From a bacterium (lineage in GTDB: Bacteria; Joyebacterota; Joyebacteria; Joyebacterales; Joyebacteraceae), in assembly GCA_025774935.1 (NCBI GenBank), contig JALGZK010000006.1, positions 50,638-114,637 of the forward strand: a stretch of 64,000 nt of DNA, in the 5' to 3' direction. The notes under the pieces are model-generated. The model was not told the DNA's origin, did not search any database, and saw only the letters and a list, made by a program, of their open reading frames with translations. Below, in pieces: positions 1 through 8,191 of the stretch (the first letter of the stretch is position 1; every line of letters begins with the position of its first letter). Both the position numbers and the translations under genes were made by a program.

Positions 1-2
1 TG

Positions 3-326
3 GTCCTCATCGCCGTTGGCCTCGTCGCGGGGCGCGGCGATACGCGTCCGGCCGGGTGGGTCGACGCCGCCATACGGATGCCGCTCCGCGGCAGGGTCGC
101 GTGGGAGCTCCTGTTCGTGGCGTTCCTCGTGCTATCGGTCGACTGGTGGCGGTGGGGGAGGCTCCCGGTACTGCTTGGCGGGATCCCGGGGTGGGTCGCG
201 TACTTCGCGGCACTCGGGGTGCTGCTGGCGATCGCGTTCGTCTTCTTCGGGAGAGCCGTGCTTGCCGGGCCGGGCGGGGAGGGCACGGCGCGCGCGATCC
301 CGGGGGAGTCCCCGACGAGTCGCTAG
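3..326 (+). CDS. membrane protein, 3' end only
   Basis: The reading frame is open from the window edge to a TAG at 324-326, so only the C-terminal 107 residues are visible. Two hydrophobic segments are clear (around VAWELLFVAFLVLSVDW and GWVAYFAALGVLLAIAFVFF), preceded by the end of a possible third, and the chain ends in a polar Gly/Pro-rich tail. It is an integral inner-membrane protein. It could be the tail of a transporter such as a sodium:solute symporter with an added C-terminal segment, but that is a guess. It converges on the GldG-like gene with about 50 bases between the stops. Confidence 0.6.
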   Translation, partial: VLIAVGLVAGRGDTRPAGWVDAAIRMPLRGRVAWELLFVAFLVLSVDWWRWGRLPVLLGGIPGWVAYFAALGVLLAIAFVFFGRAVLAGPGGEGTARAIPGESPTSR

Positions 327-379
327 ACCGTCCGGGAGATCGGGTGTCTGAGGCGCGTACTCCCGCAGTCAGTCATCGG

Positions 380-1441
380 TCATTCCGTCGCCCAAGAGAG
401 CCAATCGATCGCGTTCACGAAGAGGACGAGGTTCGACTGGTTCTCTGCGAGCAGCACGTCCTCGAACATCCGCGCGTTCCCGATAACGACGAAACGTGTC
501 CCGATCCCCTTGTCGATCGCGTCCGGCGGGTGCGTGAACCGGACGTTCCCCTCGTCGTCCTCGACGATGACCGGCATCCCCGCGAAGGCGCTCGTGAGCG
601 CGCCCGTGACCGCGACGGCCAGCGGGCGACTCGGACCGCTGCCGGCCCGGACGGCGTCCGCCTGCTCGTCCGGTGGGACGAACGACCCCCTCGGGTCGAG
701 ATCGGACGTCACCGGCACCGTCCACGATCTCCCGGAGGAGCCTGCCAGCACCGTCGCCTCAACACCAGGAGGGAGCCGGTCTGCTACGGCGATCGACGAG
801 GTCCACGTGAAGACGACCGCCTCGAGACTCGCGACGACCGGATGCTCCCTCGACAGGTTCGGCGGGACCGCCTTTGGCCAGCACGGGTAGGGCTTCGTCC
901 CCGTCTCGTCGCCGCGCCGGAACGGCACGTCCGCACTGACCTCGTCGAGCACGAAGTCGCGGTTCACGGTGACCCCGTACGACCGGAGGAAGTCGAAGAC
1001 GTTCACCACGACCGTTCTTCCGCGCATCGTTCCGGGTTCGATTACGCCGCCGTCTAGGAGGAAGAGCGCGCGACCGCCCTTCATGAGGAACTGGTCGATC
1101 TCGAAGAGCTCGGCGTCCGGCACGTCCGGCGCCCCCGCGACGACAAGCGTCGTGACCTCCGCGAGCACGGACGGTGTGTCGGCGAGGTTCACCTCGCGGA
1201 CCTCGTAGTCCGCCTCGAGGGCGGCGACGACGGAACGATACTGCGTTCCGATCTCGCGCTCCCCGTGGCCCGTCAGGAACCCGACCGTGCGAGGTGCTCG
1301 CTCCGTCTGCACGGATCCCTCGTCCGGGCCGACGCGCGAGAAGAAGTTCACGAAGAGAACGGACGCGACGACGAGGATCACCACCACGATGACCGCCCTG
1401 AGGGCAGCGTTCGCGCCGGTGCTGTGCAGGCGGTTTCTCAC
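380..1441 (-). CDS. GldG-like ABC-2 transporter auxiliary protein
   Basis: This 353-aa protein has one N-terminal membrane anchor (about residues 14-34) followed by a periplasmic domain of the ABC_transp_aux/GldG type, with segments such as TVGFLTGHGEREIG, LFLLDGG and LVLFVNAIDWL. GldG proteins work with an ABC-2 permease and ATPase in export or gliding machinery. The GTG start has a strong Shine-Dalgarno site (GGAGGTGA) four bases upstream. Two things are odd. No ATPase or permease gene lies upstream, where they usually are. The protein also stops directly after the conserved NAxDWL segment, so the second membrane helix of typical 450-550 aa homologues is missing. It may be an orphan, shortened family member whose partners lie elsewhere. 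Confidence 0.75.
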   Translation of the reverse strand: MRNRLHSTGANAALRAVIVVVILVVASVLFVNFFSRVGPDEGSVQTERAPRTVGFLTGHGEREIGTQYRSVVAALEADYEVREVNLADTPSVLAEVTTLVVAGAPDVPDAELFEIDQFLMKGGRALFLLDGGVIEPGTMRGRTVVVNVFDFLRSYGVTVNRDFVLDEVSADVPFRRGDETGTKPYPCWPKAVPPNLSREHPVVASLEAVVFTWTSSIAVADRLPPGVEATVLAGSSGRSWTVPVTSDLDPRGSFVPPDEQADAVRAGSGPSRPLAVAVTGALTSAFAGMPVIVEDDEGNVRFTHPPDAIDKGIGTRFVVIGNARMFEDVLLAENQSNLVLFVNAIDWLSWATE

Positions 1442-2241
1442 CGCGTCACCTCCGCCTGGTGGTTCTGCATGTTCTGGTCGGATGCTCGCGACTGGAAAGG
1501 GGGACGGACTTCGACGCCGCGCACGGACGCCTCAAGCCACATTGATATCCGATACCGTCTCGCCGCGCAAGAACCGAATAGGGCACGGAAGCCCCGCGAG
1601 AGCCCGCAGGAGCGCCGGAACGGCACGGCGGGGGGAACCGCGCCGGATCATCGGCGCGGCTGGAGGTTGGGTGTGAGGCCAGCTGGACCTGGTGACCGAG
1701 GGTCACGAATGCGTCCGGGGAGGACGGTCGTGACGAGGTTCCGTCGAGCGCGGGAGTGCAGGAAATAACTTGACCCTGAAACAGGCTGGTGGTACATTGT
1801 GGTTGCCCCACTTCAGAAGGAAGGAGCGTCCGGACCCAAGCAGGACCCCCCCCGAGAGCAGCAGGGATCTGAGACGACCACGCACCGATGAGAGCGACAT
1901 CAGAGAACCGCGATCCCGCAGCGATCGTCTGGACGGACCGCCCACTCAAGGACAGTCCCCACAGAGCTGCGCACTCCCTCGAGTCGACCTCGAGGCGTCG
2001 GCGACGTTTGATCGCCGGTGGATCTGAGCCGCCCTGCGCGCTCGAAGGACACCCGGAGGGAATGTGAACCACGGCCGAATGCGAGAGCGTCGGCCGTCGT
2101 CACAGAGCGCAACTGAAACGAAAGACATGAGGCCGCTGGGGGTACGTCGAGAGAAGACGGGCTAGACTAAAGGTGCCAAGAAGATAGCGTCAGCCGCAGC
2201 CCAGCTCCTATCCTCGACCGTGCTCCCGGAGGCCTCTTTGA
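1442..2241. other. gene-free stretch
   Basis: I see no convincing gene in this stretch between the divergent gldG-like and rubrerythrin genes. Open frames on both strands are Arg/Ser-rich and look like GC-driven noise. One 62-codon minus-strand frame (1438-1626) ends in a GTGA overlap with the gldG-like start, which could mean coupling, but its composition does not look like a protein. No match to RNase P RNA, tmRNA or SRP RNA signatures was found by eye. Composition is less GC-rich than in the neighbouring genes. Confidence 0.4.
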
Positions 2242-2270
2242 TTGCCCGCGCAGCTACCAGGCGCGGGCAA
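2242..2270. promoter_or_regulatory. 10-bp inverted repeat upstream of rubrerythrin promoter
   Basis: TTGCCCGCGC and GCGCGGGCAA are perfect inverted repeats separated by 9 bases (AGCTACCAG). They end 6 bases before the -35 box of the rubrerythrin promoter. No T-run follows on either strand, so this looks more like an operator for a dimeric regulator than a terminator. The regulator is unknown. Confidence 0.45.
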
Positions 2271-2276
2271 ATGCTA

Positions 2277-2305
2277 TTGACCTCCGGTCAGCCTTCAGCT
2301 ATCTT
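2277..2305 (+). promoter_or_regulatory. sigma-70-type promoter of the rubrerythrin cluster
   Basis: TTGACC (2277-2282), a 17-base spacer and TATCTT (2300-2305) lie about 50 bases upstream of the first rubrerythrin start codon. Confidence 0.65.
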
Positions 2306-2353
2306 GAGCGACCTGACACACCCCGCACACATCTGCCGAGACAAGGAGACCTC

Positions 2354-2806
2354 ATGGAGAAGCGCACCTTCGATGAGATCCTCGACTTCGCCATCCAGAA
2401 GGAGGACGAGGCCGCGGAGGGTTATCGGGCGCTGAGCGAGGCGGCGAAACGGTCGAACGTCAGGGACATGTTGATGAGGATGTCGAAGCAGGAGGCAGGC
2501 CACGCCGCGAAGCTGCGCGGAATCAACCGCGAGAAGGTGGAGAGCGCGGCCATAACGAGGGTCCCGGACCTCAAGATCGCGGACTACTCGGACAACGTCG
2601 ACGTGACGCCGGACATGAGCTACCAGGACGTCCTGACCGTGGCGATCAAGCGCGAGCAGAAGGCGCACAACCTGTACATGAGTCTCGCATCAAACACGGA
2701 TGACCAGGGGCTGAGGAAGCTCTTCCAGGTCCTGGCGCAGGAAGAGGCCAAGCACAAGCTCGACCTCGAGATGGAGTACGACGAACACGTTCTGACGGAG
2801 AACTGA
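2354..2806 (+). CDS. rubrerythrin-like ferritin-fold protein
   Basis: This 150-aa four-helix protein carries the diiron ligand pattern of rubrerythrins: E17, the E47-x2-H50 pair, E101 and the E131-x2-H134 pair. It lacks the C-terminal rubredoxin domain of classical rubrerythrin, but a separate rubredoxin gene lies 570 bases downstream. The expected role is cytoplasmic reduction of hydrogen peroxide with electrons from rubredoxin. The ATG has AAGGAG 5 bases upstream and a good promoter in front. It is first in a four-gene cluster with a second ferritin-like protein, rubredoxin and a rubredoxin-reductase-like flavoprotein. Confidence 0.85.
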   Translation: MEKRTFDEILDFAIQKEDEAAEGYRALSEAAKRSNVRDMLMRMSKQEAGHAAKLRGINREKVESAAITRVPDLKIADYSDNVDVTPDMSYQDVLTVAIKREQKAHNLYMSLASNTDDQGLRKLFQVLAQEEAKHKLDLEMEYDEHVLTEN

Positions 2807-2851
2807 CCGACGCGCTCAGCGCGGGAACCGCTGGACGACGGGAGGAGATTG

Positions 2852-3361
2852 ATGATCGAGTACCTGAATGAGGACGAGGTGTACCGGGTCGGGATGTGCA
2901 TCGAGGAGGCGGGTCTCGACTTCTACACGAAGATGGCAGAGAAGGCGGACGACGCCGCGACGAAGCGGGTCTTCCGGCGCCTCGCCCGCGACGAGAAGCA
3001 GCACCTCGCCTTCTTCGAGTCGATGGACCTCAAGACCGCCGGCGGCATGGGCTCACGACCGGCCGAGCAGGACGCGGAGCTGTCGAGGTACGTCTGCTCG
3101 ATCGTGGACGGCGGCATCTTCAGGAGCGTCGCGAGTATGGACGTCGTCGCGCGAGCCAAGTTCAACGCGGAGAAGGCGCTCGAGCTGGCGCTCCAGGTCG
3201 AGAAGGACGCCGTGCTCTACTACACCGAAGCGTACATGGCGAACAAGAAGAAGAGGGCACGCGAGGCTCTCTCGAGGCTAATCGACGAGGAGAAGGGGCA
3301 CGTCGTCGAGATCCAGAAGCGCCTCGACAACCTCCGGAAGAAGAAGGCGAAGAAGAAGTAG
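2852..3361 (+). CDS. second rubrerythrin-like ferritin-fold protein
   Basis: This 169-aa helical protein has the first ferritin-like ligand set (E19, E48-x2-H51) and a second set near the C-terminus (VEKDA and DEEKGH), followed by a Lys-rich tail. It probably acts with its neighbour in peroxide detoxification. I chose the ATG at 2852 because GGAGG lies 6 bases upstream; an in-frame TTG at 2849 is possible. It is a diverged paralogue of the preceding gene, 45 bases away, and is followed after 17 bases by rubredoxin, so the genes are almost certainly cotranscribed. Confidence 0.8.
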   Translation: MIEYLNEDEVYRVGMCIEEAGLDFYTKMAEKADDAATKRVFRRLARDEKQHLAFFESMDLKTAGGMGSRPAEQDAELSRYVCSIVDGGIFRSVASMDVVARAKFNAEKALELALQVEKDAVLYYTEAYMANKKKRAREALSRLIDEEKGHVVEIQKRLDNLRKKKAKKK

Positions 3362-3378
3362 CGGAACGGAGGAAGGAC

Positions 3379-3537
3379 TTGAAGCAGTACAGGTGCACGA
3401 TCTGCGGGTACGTCTACGACCCCGCCGCGGGTGACCCCGACGCCGGCGTCGCCCCCGATACGGCCTTCGACAACCTGCCCGAGGATTGGGTCTGCCCGAT
3501 CTGCGGCGCGACGAAGGACCAGTTCGAAGAGTTGTAG
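3379..3537 (+). CDS. rubredoxin
   Basis: This 52-aa protein is a complete rubredoxin: C6-x2-C9 with the CGYVYDP signature, and C39-P-I-C42 with the WVCPICG signature bind one iron. It carries single electrons between the flavoprotein encoded next and the rubrerythrins upstream. The start is a TTG at 3379 with a strong GGAGGAAGG site just before it; no ATG is available in frame. The protein has the usual rubredoxin length. Confidence 0.93.
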   Translation: MKQYRCTICGYVYDPAAGDPDAGVAPDTAFDNLPEDWVCPICGATKDQFEEL

Positions 3538-3559
3538 GACAACAGGCAGGGCGGGGACC

Positions 3560-4780
3560 ATGAAGGTCCACATCATAGGGAACGGCGTTGCGGGCGTGAC
3601 GGCCGCGAGGTGGATCCGCGAACACGATCCAGACTGCGGAATCGAGATCTACGCCCGCGAGCCTTATCATTACTACTACCGGCTCCGCCTCCCCGAGGTC
3701 GTGGCCGGCGAGATCGACATCGACGAGATCGTCGCCAACCCTCCGGACTGGTACGACTCCCACCGGATCGACGTCCATCTCTCGACCCCGGTCGCCTCCG
3801 TCGACGCGGGGGAGAGGACGTTCACCCTCGAGGACGGTTCCACTGTCCCGTACGAGACACTCCTCATCGCTTCCGGCGCCGACCCGTTCATCCCGCCCGT
3901 CGACGGCGTCGACAGGGCTGGCGTCTTCGCGCTCCGGACGGCCGACGACGCGATCGCGATCCGCGATCGGGCGAGGCGGTCGCAGCGGGCGGTCATCGTG
4001 GGAGGAGGGCTGCTCGGTCTCGAGGCCGCGCGCGGGCTCGTGGCGTCGGGTGTCGAGGTCCAAGTTCTCGAGACGGCGCCGCGGCTTCTCCCGCGGCAGC
4101 TCGACGATCGCGGGGCGCACGTGCTCGCGACGGAGATCGAGAGACTGGGAATCAAGCTCCACATCGGTGTCAAGATGTCTGGTGTCACCGGGAACGGAGA
4201 GGCGACCGGCGTCGCGCTCGACGACGGGACCGAGGTGCCCGGCGAGCTCGTCCTTTTCTCGACCGGCGTCCGGTGCACGACCGATCTCCTGAAGGGGAGC
4301 GGGGTCGATGTGAACCGGGGAGTCGTCGTCGACTGCGGCATGAGGACGAACGTCCCCGGCGTCTACGCTGCCGGCGACGTGGCCGAGTACGAAGAGCGGG
4401 TGTGGGGGATCATCCCCGTCGCGCTCGCGCAGGCCGACTCGGCCGCGAAGACGATCACCGGAGACGCCTCGGAGAAGGTCTGCGAGGTGACGCCCCACAA
4501 CACGCTCAAGATCACGGGCATCGACGTCTTCTCCGCGGGCACGGTCACGTGCGAGGCCGAGGGGTGTCGCGAGTACGTCGAGGAGGACCTCGCCAACTGC
4601 CTCTACAGGAAGATCCTCGTGCGGGGCGGGAAGCCGATCGGCGCGATCGTGATAGGCTCCAGAAACGGCGTCAGGCAGCTCGCGCAGATGATCGAGCACG
4701 GCGTCGACGTCCGGAAGTGGGGAGACGCGATCGCCCGGGACGACTTCGACTACGACGGCGCGCTCAAGGCTGCTGTGTGA
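3560..4780 (+). CDS. NADH:rubredoxin oxidoreductase-like flavoprotein
   Basis: This 406-aa protein belongs to the pyridine nucleotide-disulfide oxidoreductase fold. The FAD-binding GxGxxG is at residues 7-12 (GNGVAG), the NAD-binding VIVGGGLLGLEAA lies near residue 150, and the second FAD motif AAGDVAE is near residue 272. The C-terminal portion resembles the extended tail of nitrite reductase/NROR-type enzymes and contains three cysteines of unclear role. Its position 22 bases after rubredoxin indicates that it passes electrons from NAD(P)H to rubredoxin for the upstream rubrerythrins. The ATG follows a GGGGA site. Confidence 0.85.
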   Translation: MKVHIIGNGVAGVTAARWIREHDPDCGIEIYAREPYHYYYRLRLPEVVAGEIDIDEIVANPPDWYDSHRIDVHLSTPVASVDAGERTFTLEDGSTVPYETLLIASGADPFIPPVDGVDRAGVFALRTADDAIAIRDRARRSQRAVIVGGGLLGLEAARGLVASGVEVQVLETAPRLLPRQLDDRGAHVLATEIERLGIKLHIGVKMSGVTGNGEATGVALDDGTEVPGELVLFSTGVRCTTDLLKGSGVDVNRGVVVDCGMRTNVPGVYAAGDVAEYEERVWGIIPVALAQADSAAKTITGDASEKVCEVTPHNTLKITGIDVFSAGTVTCEAEGCREYVEEDLANCLYRKILVRGGKPIGAIVIGSRNGVRQLAQMIEHGVDVRKWGDAIARDDFDYDGALKAAV

Positions 4781-5033
4781 GCAGCGCCGAAGGACGTCAT
4801 CGCAGGATCTCACGCTCTGCCATCCGTCCAGGAAGTCAACCAGCCCTCCCAGTAATCCTGATTCCCGCCCAGCCCTCGAAGTGATATAATGACCAACAGA
4901 CAGGATCTCCTGCCTGCGTTCCGCTGAGCTTCAGGAACGGTGCGATGACAGTCGTGCCCGAGTTTCGGGAGCCGGCAGAGCGGAGTTGGACGCGGCCGGA
5001 CACACCCTTCCACTAAAGAGGGAGGTTGTTGCC
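4781..5033 (+). promoter_or_regulatory. intergenic region with a -10 box
   Basis: The 253 bases before the secreted-protein gene contain a perfect TATAAT at 4885-4890, preceded by TGA. No good -35 box is seen at the right distance, so promoter assignment is tentative. Nothing else was recognised. Confidence 0.35.
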
Positions 5034-5618
5034 ATGAGACTTGTGCTCACGGTTCTTCTGACCGCGGCCCTCGCAGTGTCCGCGTCCGCAGGCCTGAACC
5101 CCGACGCCCGGATGTACCTCGATTTCGACCCGCCGGACGGCGTTCACCGGATCGAGGAGCCCCCGGACCCCGTCGTGAACATCTACGTTGTGCTGGACTG
5201 CCTCGGAGTGGACAGCGGAATAAACGGGTGCACGATTCACTTCGAGCGGACCTTTGGGGCCACGGCTCACGACGAGGTCTGCCTGATCGGCTTCTTCAGC
5301 GGCGGGGACGTCGAGGACCCGGAGTTCGGATGGTACATCGTTACCCAAGGCGAGTGCATCTACCCCGACGCGAACGGGATGATCATCGTCGGCTACGTTC
5401 TCTACTATTACACTGGTCCTCCCGGCTACGTGAAGATCGCTGCGGCCGAGGTTGCAGGCAAGGAGGTGCTCGACTGCAACAACATGACCGACGTGTACTG
5501 CGTAGCCGACAACGCCGGCATCGGTGCCGACCCGCCTCCGGGCGACCCCGGCTGCTACTGTGGACCGGTGCCCGTCGAGGACGCGAGTTGGGGGACGATC
5601 AAGTCCCTGTACCGGTGA
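5034..5618 (+). CDS. small secreted protein with WGTIKSLYR C-terminus
   Basis: This 194-aa protein begins with a Sec signal peptide (MRLVLTVLLTAALAVSASA) and continues as a Cys-containing beta-rich domain I cannot assign to a family. Its last 15 residues, PVEDASWGTIKSLYR, match the ends of the secreted proteins at 35182 and 36158, and more loosely those at 37300 and 56623. The shared end directly follows a Cys-rich linker (GCYCGPV). This suggests a sorting or anchoring signal rather than part of the fold. The ATG has GGAGG 8 bases upstream. A terminator follows, so it is probably transcribed alone. Confidence 0.8.
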   Translation: MRLVLTVLLTAALAVSASAGLNPDARMYLDFDPPDGVHRIEEPPDPVVNIYVVLDCLGVDSGINGCTIHFERTFGATAHDEVCLIGFFSGGDVEDPEFGWYIVTQGECIYPDANGMIIVGYVLYYYTGPPGYVKIAAAEVAGKEVLDCNNMTDVYCVADNAGIGADPPPGDPGCYCGPVPVEDASWGTIKSLYR

Positions 5619-5657
5619 GACAGCGAAGCCGGCGCCGAGCCGGCCTGAGAGCGAACG

Positions 5658-5684
5658 AAAGGGGCGGCCCAGCGCCGCCCCTTT
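5658..5684 (+). terminator. rho-independent terminator
   Basis: AAAGGGGCGGC and GCCGCCCCTTT form an 11-bp stem with a 5-base loop, followed by a T-rich stretch (CTCGTTG). It closes the gene at 5034-5618. Confidence 0.75.
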
Positions 5685-5810
5685 CTCGTTGTGGGGACGC
5701 GGGGACGGCAGGTAGAATGGATGAACGCCCGAAATCCACCGAATCGTGCGGACCCTCGGAATCGCGGGAGTCCACGTGGCCTGACCCGTAGTCCGAAGGA
5801 GAGGAACTCC

Positions 5811-8168
5811 ATGCCAGGCAGAGCCTTACGGCCGATCGCCCTCGTCGTCGTGGCAGTCTGCGTCGTCGCGGTCGCGGCGCCGGCGCCGTGCTCGGACTCG
5901 GGATCGGTCCTCCGGAAGGTCCCGTTCACGTTCGTTCCCGAGAGGGACTACGCGAGGGTCTTCCTCGCGGGGACCTTCAACGCATGGAGCACCGACGCGA
6001 CGCGCATGAACGAGGTCGAGGGGAGGTACGAGATCGATCTCCTCCTGCCGCTCGGGCAGTACCAGTACAAGTTCGTGGCGGACGGGGACTGGATTACCGA
6101 CGAGACGGCTCAGGCGTTCGCGCCCGACGGCTTCGGAGGGCAGAACTCCGTCGTGACGGTCGACGGTTCCTTCGAGGCGGTCCCACTCGAGGTCGGCGAC
6201 GGGCGCATCGTGACTGAGCACCTGGGGCACGGGCAGAACGCGTGGGAGGTCGTGCGGGCAGCCGACGGGAGCGTGTCGCTCCGGACGCGCGTCTGGAGCG
6301 GCGACGTCGAGGGGGTCACTGTTCGATGGCGCGTGGACGGTGGAGGGGCCGCCGGTGCGGAGGCGCCCGCGGGGGCCATCCCGATGGACCTCGTCGACGG
6401 CGACGGTCTCTTCGACTACTACGCGGCGACGATCGTGGCCGGCGCCACCTTCGACTACTTCTTCGAGATCGAGGACGGCGGGACGGTCTTCCGCCAGGGG
6501 CCGGACGGCCTGGTGGAGGCGCCGGGGTCGGCGGGGGAGTTCCGATTCGACGCCGATGAGTTCCCTGTCTTCCAGACGCCGGACTGGGTGAAAGAGGGGA
6601 TCATCTACCAGATCTTCCCCGAGCGGTTCGCCAACGGGGACCCCGACAACGACCCCGACTTCTCCGAGTGGTATTACGAGGGACTCACGGACCTCCCGAA
6701 CTCGGGACGGTCCAACGAGGAGTACTTCCACCTCGTCGACGACTGGTACGACATCGAGGGACTCGCGAAGAGCCCGTATCGGACGGACGAGAAGCCGGAC
6801 TGGTACTCGTTCTACGGGGGCGACGTCGCCGGGATCCATCAGCACCTCGACTATCTCGCGAACCTCGGGATCACGATCATCTACCTGAACCCGATCTTCC
6901 AGGCGAAGAGCAACCACAAGTACGACGCCGCGACCTACACGGAGATCGACCCGCACTTCGGGACGAACGAAGAGTTCGCCGCGTTCGTCGAGGCGTGTCA
7001 CGCGCGCGAGATCCGCGTCGTGATCGATCTCGCGTTCAACCACACCGGCGAGACGTTCTGGGCGTTCGTCGACACGCGCGAGCGGGGTGAGCGATCGGAG
7101 TACTGGGATTGGTACGAGTGGAAGAAGTGGCCGCTGCCCGACGGCTGGACGAGCGGAGGCCTCGAGTACTACGACTGCTGGTGGGGGTTCGGGCAGATGC
7201 CGAACCTCAACTTCGACCTCTCACGGCCCAACCCCGAGGAACACACGGTCAGGGACATCGACGACGCCGAGGTCAACTGGCCCGTCGTGAATCACCTGCT
7301 CGACGCGACGATCTACTGGCTCACCGAGATCGACGTCGACGGGTTCCGGCTGGACGTCGCGGGGGAGGTGCCGTTCTGGTTCTGGGAGCTCTTCCGCGGG
7401 CGCGTCCGGGCCGCCAAGCCCGACGCCTACATCCTGGGCGAGCTCTGGGGCGCGTCGCCCGAGTTCGTGAACGGGAAGTACTACGATGCGGTTATGAACT
7501 ACGCGTTCTTCCGCGACCCGCTCCTCGCGTTCGTTGTCCGCGGCGAGATGGACGCCGCGGCGTTCGACAGCGCGATCGCGCCCGGGAGGTTCGTCTACCC
7601 CGACGAGGGCGTGAGGGCGATGATGAACCTCCTCGACAGCCACGACACAGAACGCCTCCTGACGACGGCGTGGGGCGACACGCGCCGGCTCAAGCTCGCG
7701 GTCCTCTTCGGGATGACCTACGTGGGCGCACCGGCCCTCTACTATGGGGACGAGATCGCCATGCAGGGCGGTCGCGATCCGGACTGCCGCCGGCCGTTCC
7801 ACTGGAAGTGGAGGGACGACCCAGTGCGTGCGGACGTGCACGCGTACACGAGGCGGCTCATCGCGCTCCGAAAGGAACACCCGTGCTTCGCGCGGGGTTC
7901 CTTCCGGACGCTTCTCGCCGAGGGGCGCGTGTACGCCTACCACCGGAGCGCCGCCGGCGACGACGCCATCGTCGTCATGAACGCGGGGACCGAGCGGTCG
8001 ACCGTGATGGTCCCGCTCGAGGAGGCGCCGCCGCACGACCTCCTGAACGTCCTCACGCAGGAGACCGTGGCGGTCGCGGAGTCAGGCGACGGCCTCTCGT
8101 TCGAGGTGAGCGTCCCGCCGCTCACGGGCTACGTCTTCACCTACAGGAAATCGGAGAGCGAGCGCTAG
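5811..8168 (+). CDS. secreted GH13 alpha-glucan hydrolase with CBM48-type N-terminus
   Basis: This 785-aa protein has a signal peptide (about residues 1-28), a glycogen/starch-binding E-set domain (about 35-120, with GTFNAWS and YQYKFVADG), an Ig-like linker domain, and a GH13 catalytic barrel from about residue 260 (IIYQIFPERFANGD). The catalytic triad is visible: nucleophile D515 in GFRLDV, acid/base E544 in LGELWG, and D612 in DSHDT. The arrangement resembles neopullulanase/cyclomaltodextrinase-type enzymes, so it likely cleaves maltodextrins or related alpha-glucans in the periplasm or outside the cell. The ATG at 5811 follows AAGGAGAGG. The next gene, tldD, begins 23 bases after the stop. 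Confidence 0.88.
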   Translation: MPGRALRPIALVVVAVCVVAVAAPAPCSDSGSVLRKVPFTFVPERDYARVFLAGTFNAWSTDATRMNEVEGRYEIDLLLPLGQYQYKFVADGDWITDETAQAFAPDGFGGQNSVVTVDGSFEAVPLEVGDGRIVTEHLGHGQNAWEVVRAADGSVSLRTRVWSGDVEGVTVRWRVDGGGAAGAEAPAGAIPMDLVDGDGLFDYYAATIVAGATFDYFFEIEDGGTVFRQGPDGLVEAPGSAGEFRFDADEFPVFQTPDWVKEGIIYQIFPERFANGDPDNDPDFSEWYYEGLTDLPNSGRSNEEYFHLVDDWYDIEGLAKSPYRTDEKPDWYSFYGGDVAGIHQHLDYLANLGITIIYLNPIFQAKSNHKYDAATYTEIDPHFGTNEEFAAFVEACHAREIRVVIDLAFNHTGETFWAFVDTRERGERSEYWDWYEWKKWPLPDGWTSGGLEYYDCWWGFGQMPNLNFDLSRPNPEEHTVRDIDDAEVNWPVVNHLLDATIYWLTEIDVDGFRLDVAGEVPFWFWELFRGRVRAAKPDAYILGELWGASPEFVNGKYYDAVMNYAFFRDPLLAFVVRGEMDAAAFDSAIAPGRFVYPDEGVRAMMNLLDSHDTERLLTTAWGDTRRLKLAVLFGMTYVGAPALYYGDEIAMQGGRDPDCRRPFHWKWRDDPVRADVHAYTRRLIALRKEHPCFARGSFRTLLAEGRVYAYHRSAAGDDAIVVMNAGTERSTVMVPLEEAPPHDLLNVLTQETVAVAESGDGLSFEVSVPPLTGYVFTYRKSESER

Positions 8169-8191
8169 GCCATCCGCCACTGGAGCAGCGA

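Noticed and set aside
1446..2072. Minus-strand 208-codon ORF in the gene-free stretch
   Set aside because: Ser/Arg/Pro-rich, no ribosome site, no motif; overlapping frames of the same stretch look equally open.
3278..4813. Long minus-strand ORF opposite the rubredoxin reductase gene
   Set aside because: It has Arg/Asp/Val-rich low-complexity composition and lies entirely antisense to a gene with clear motifs; a typical GC-rich mirror frame.
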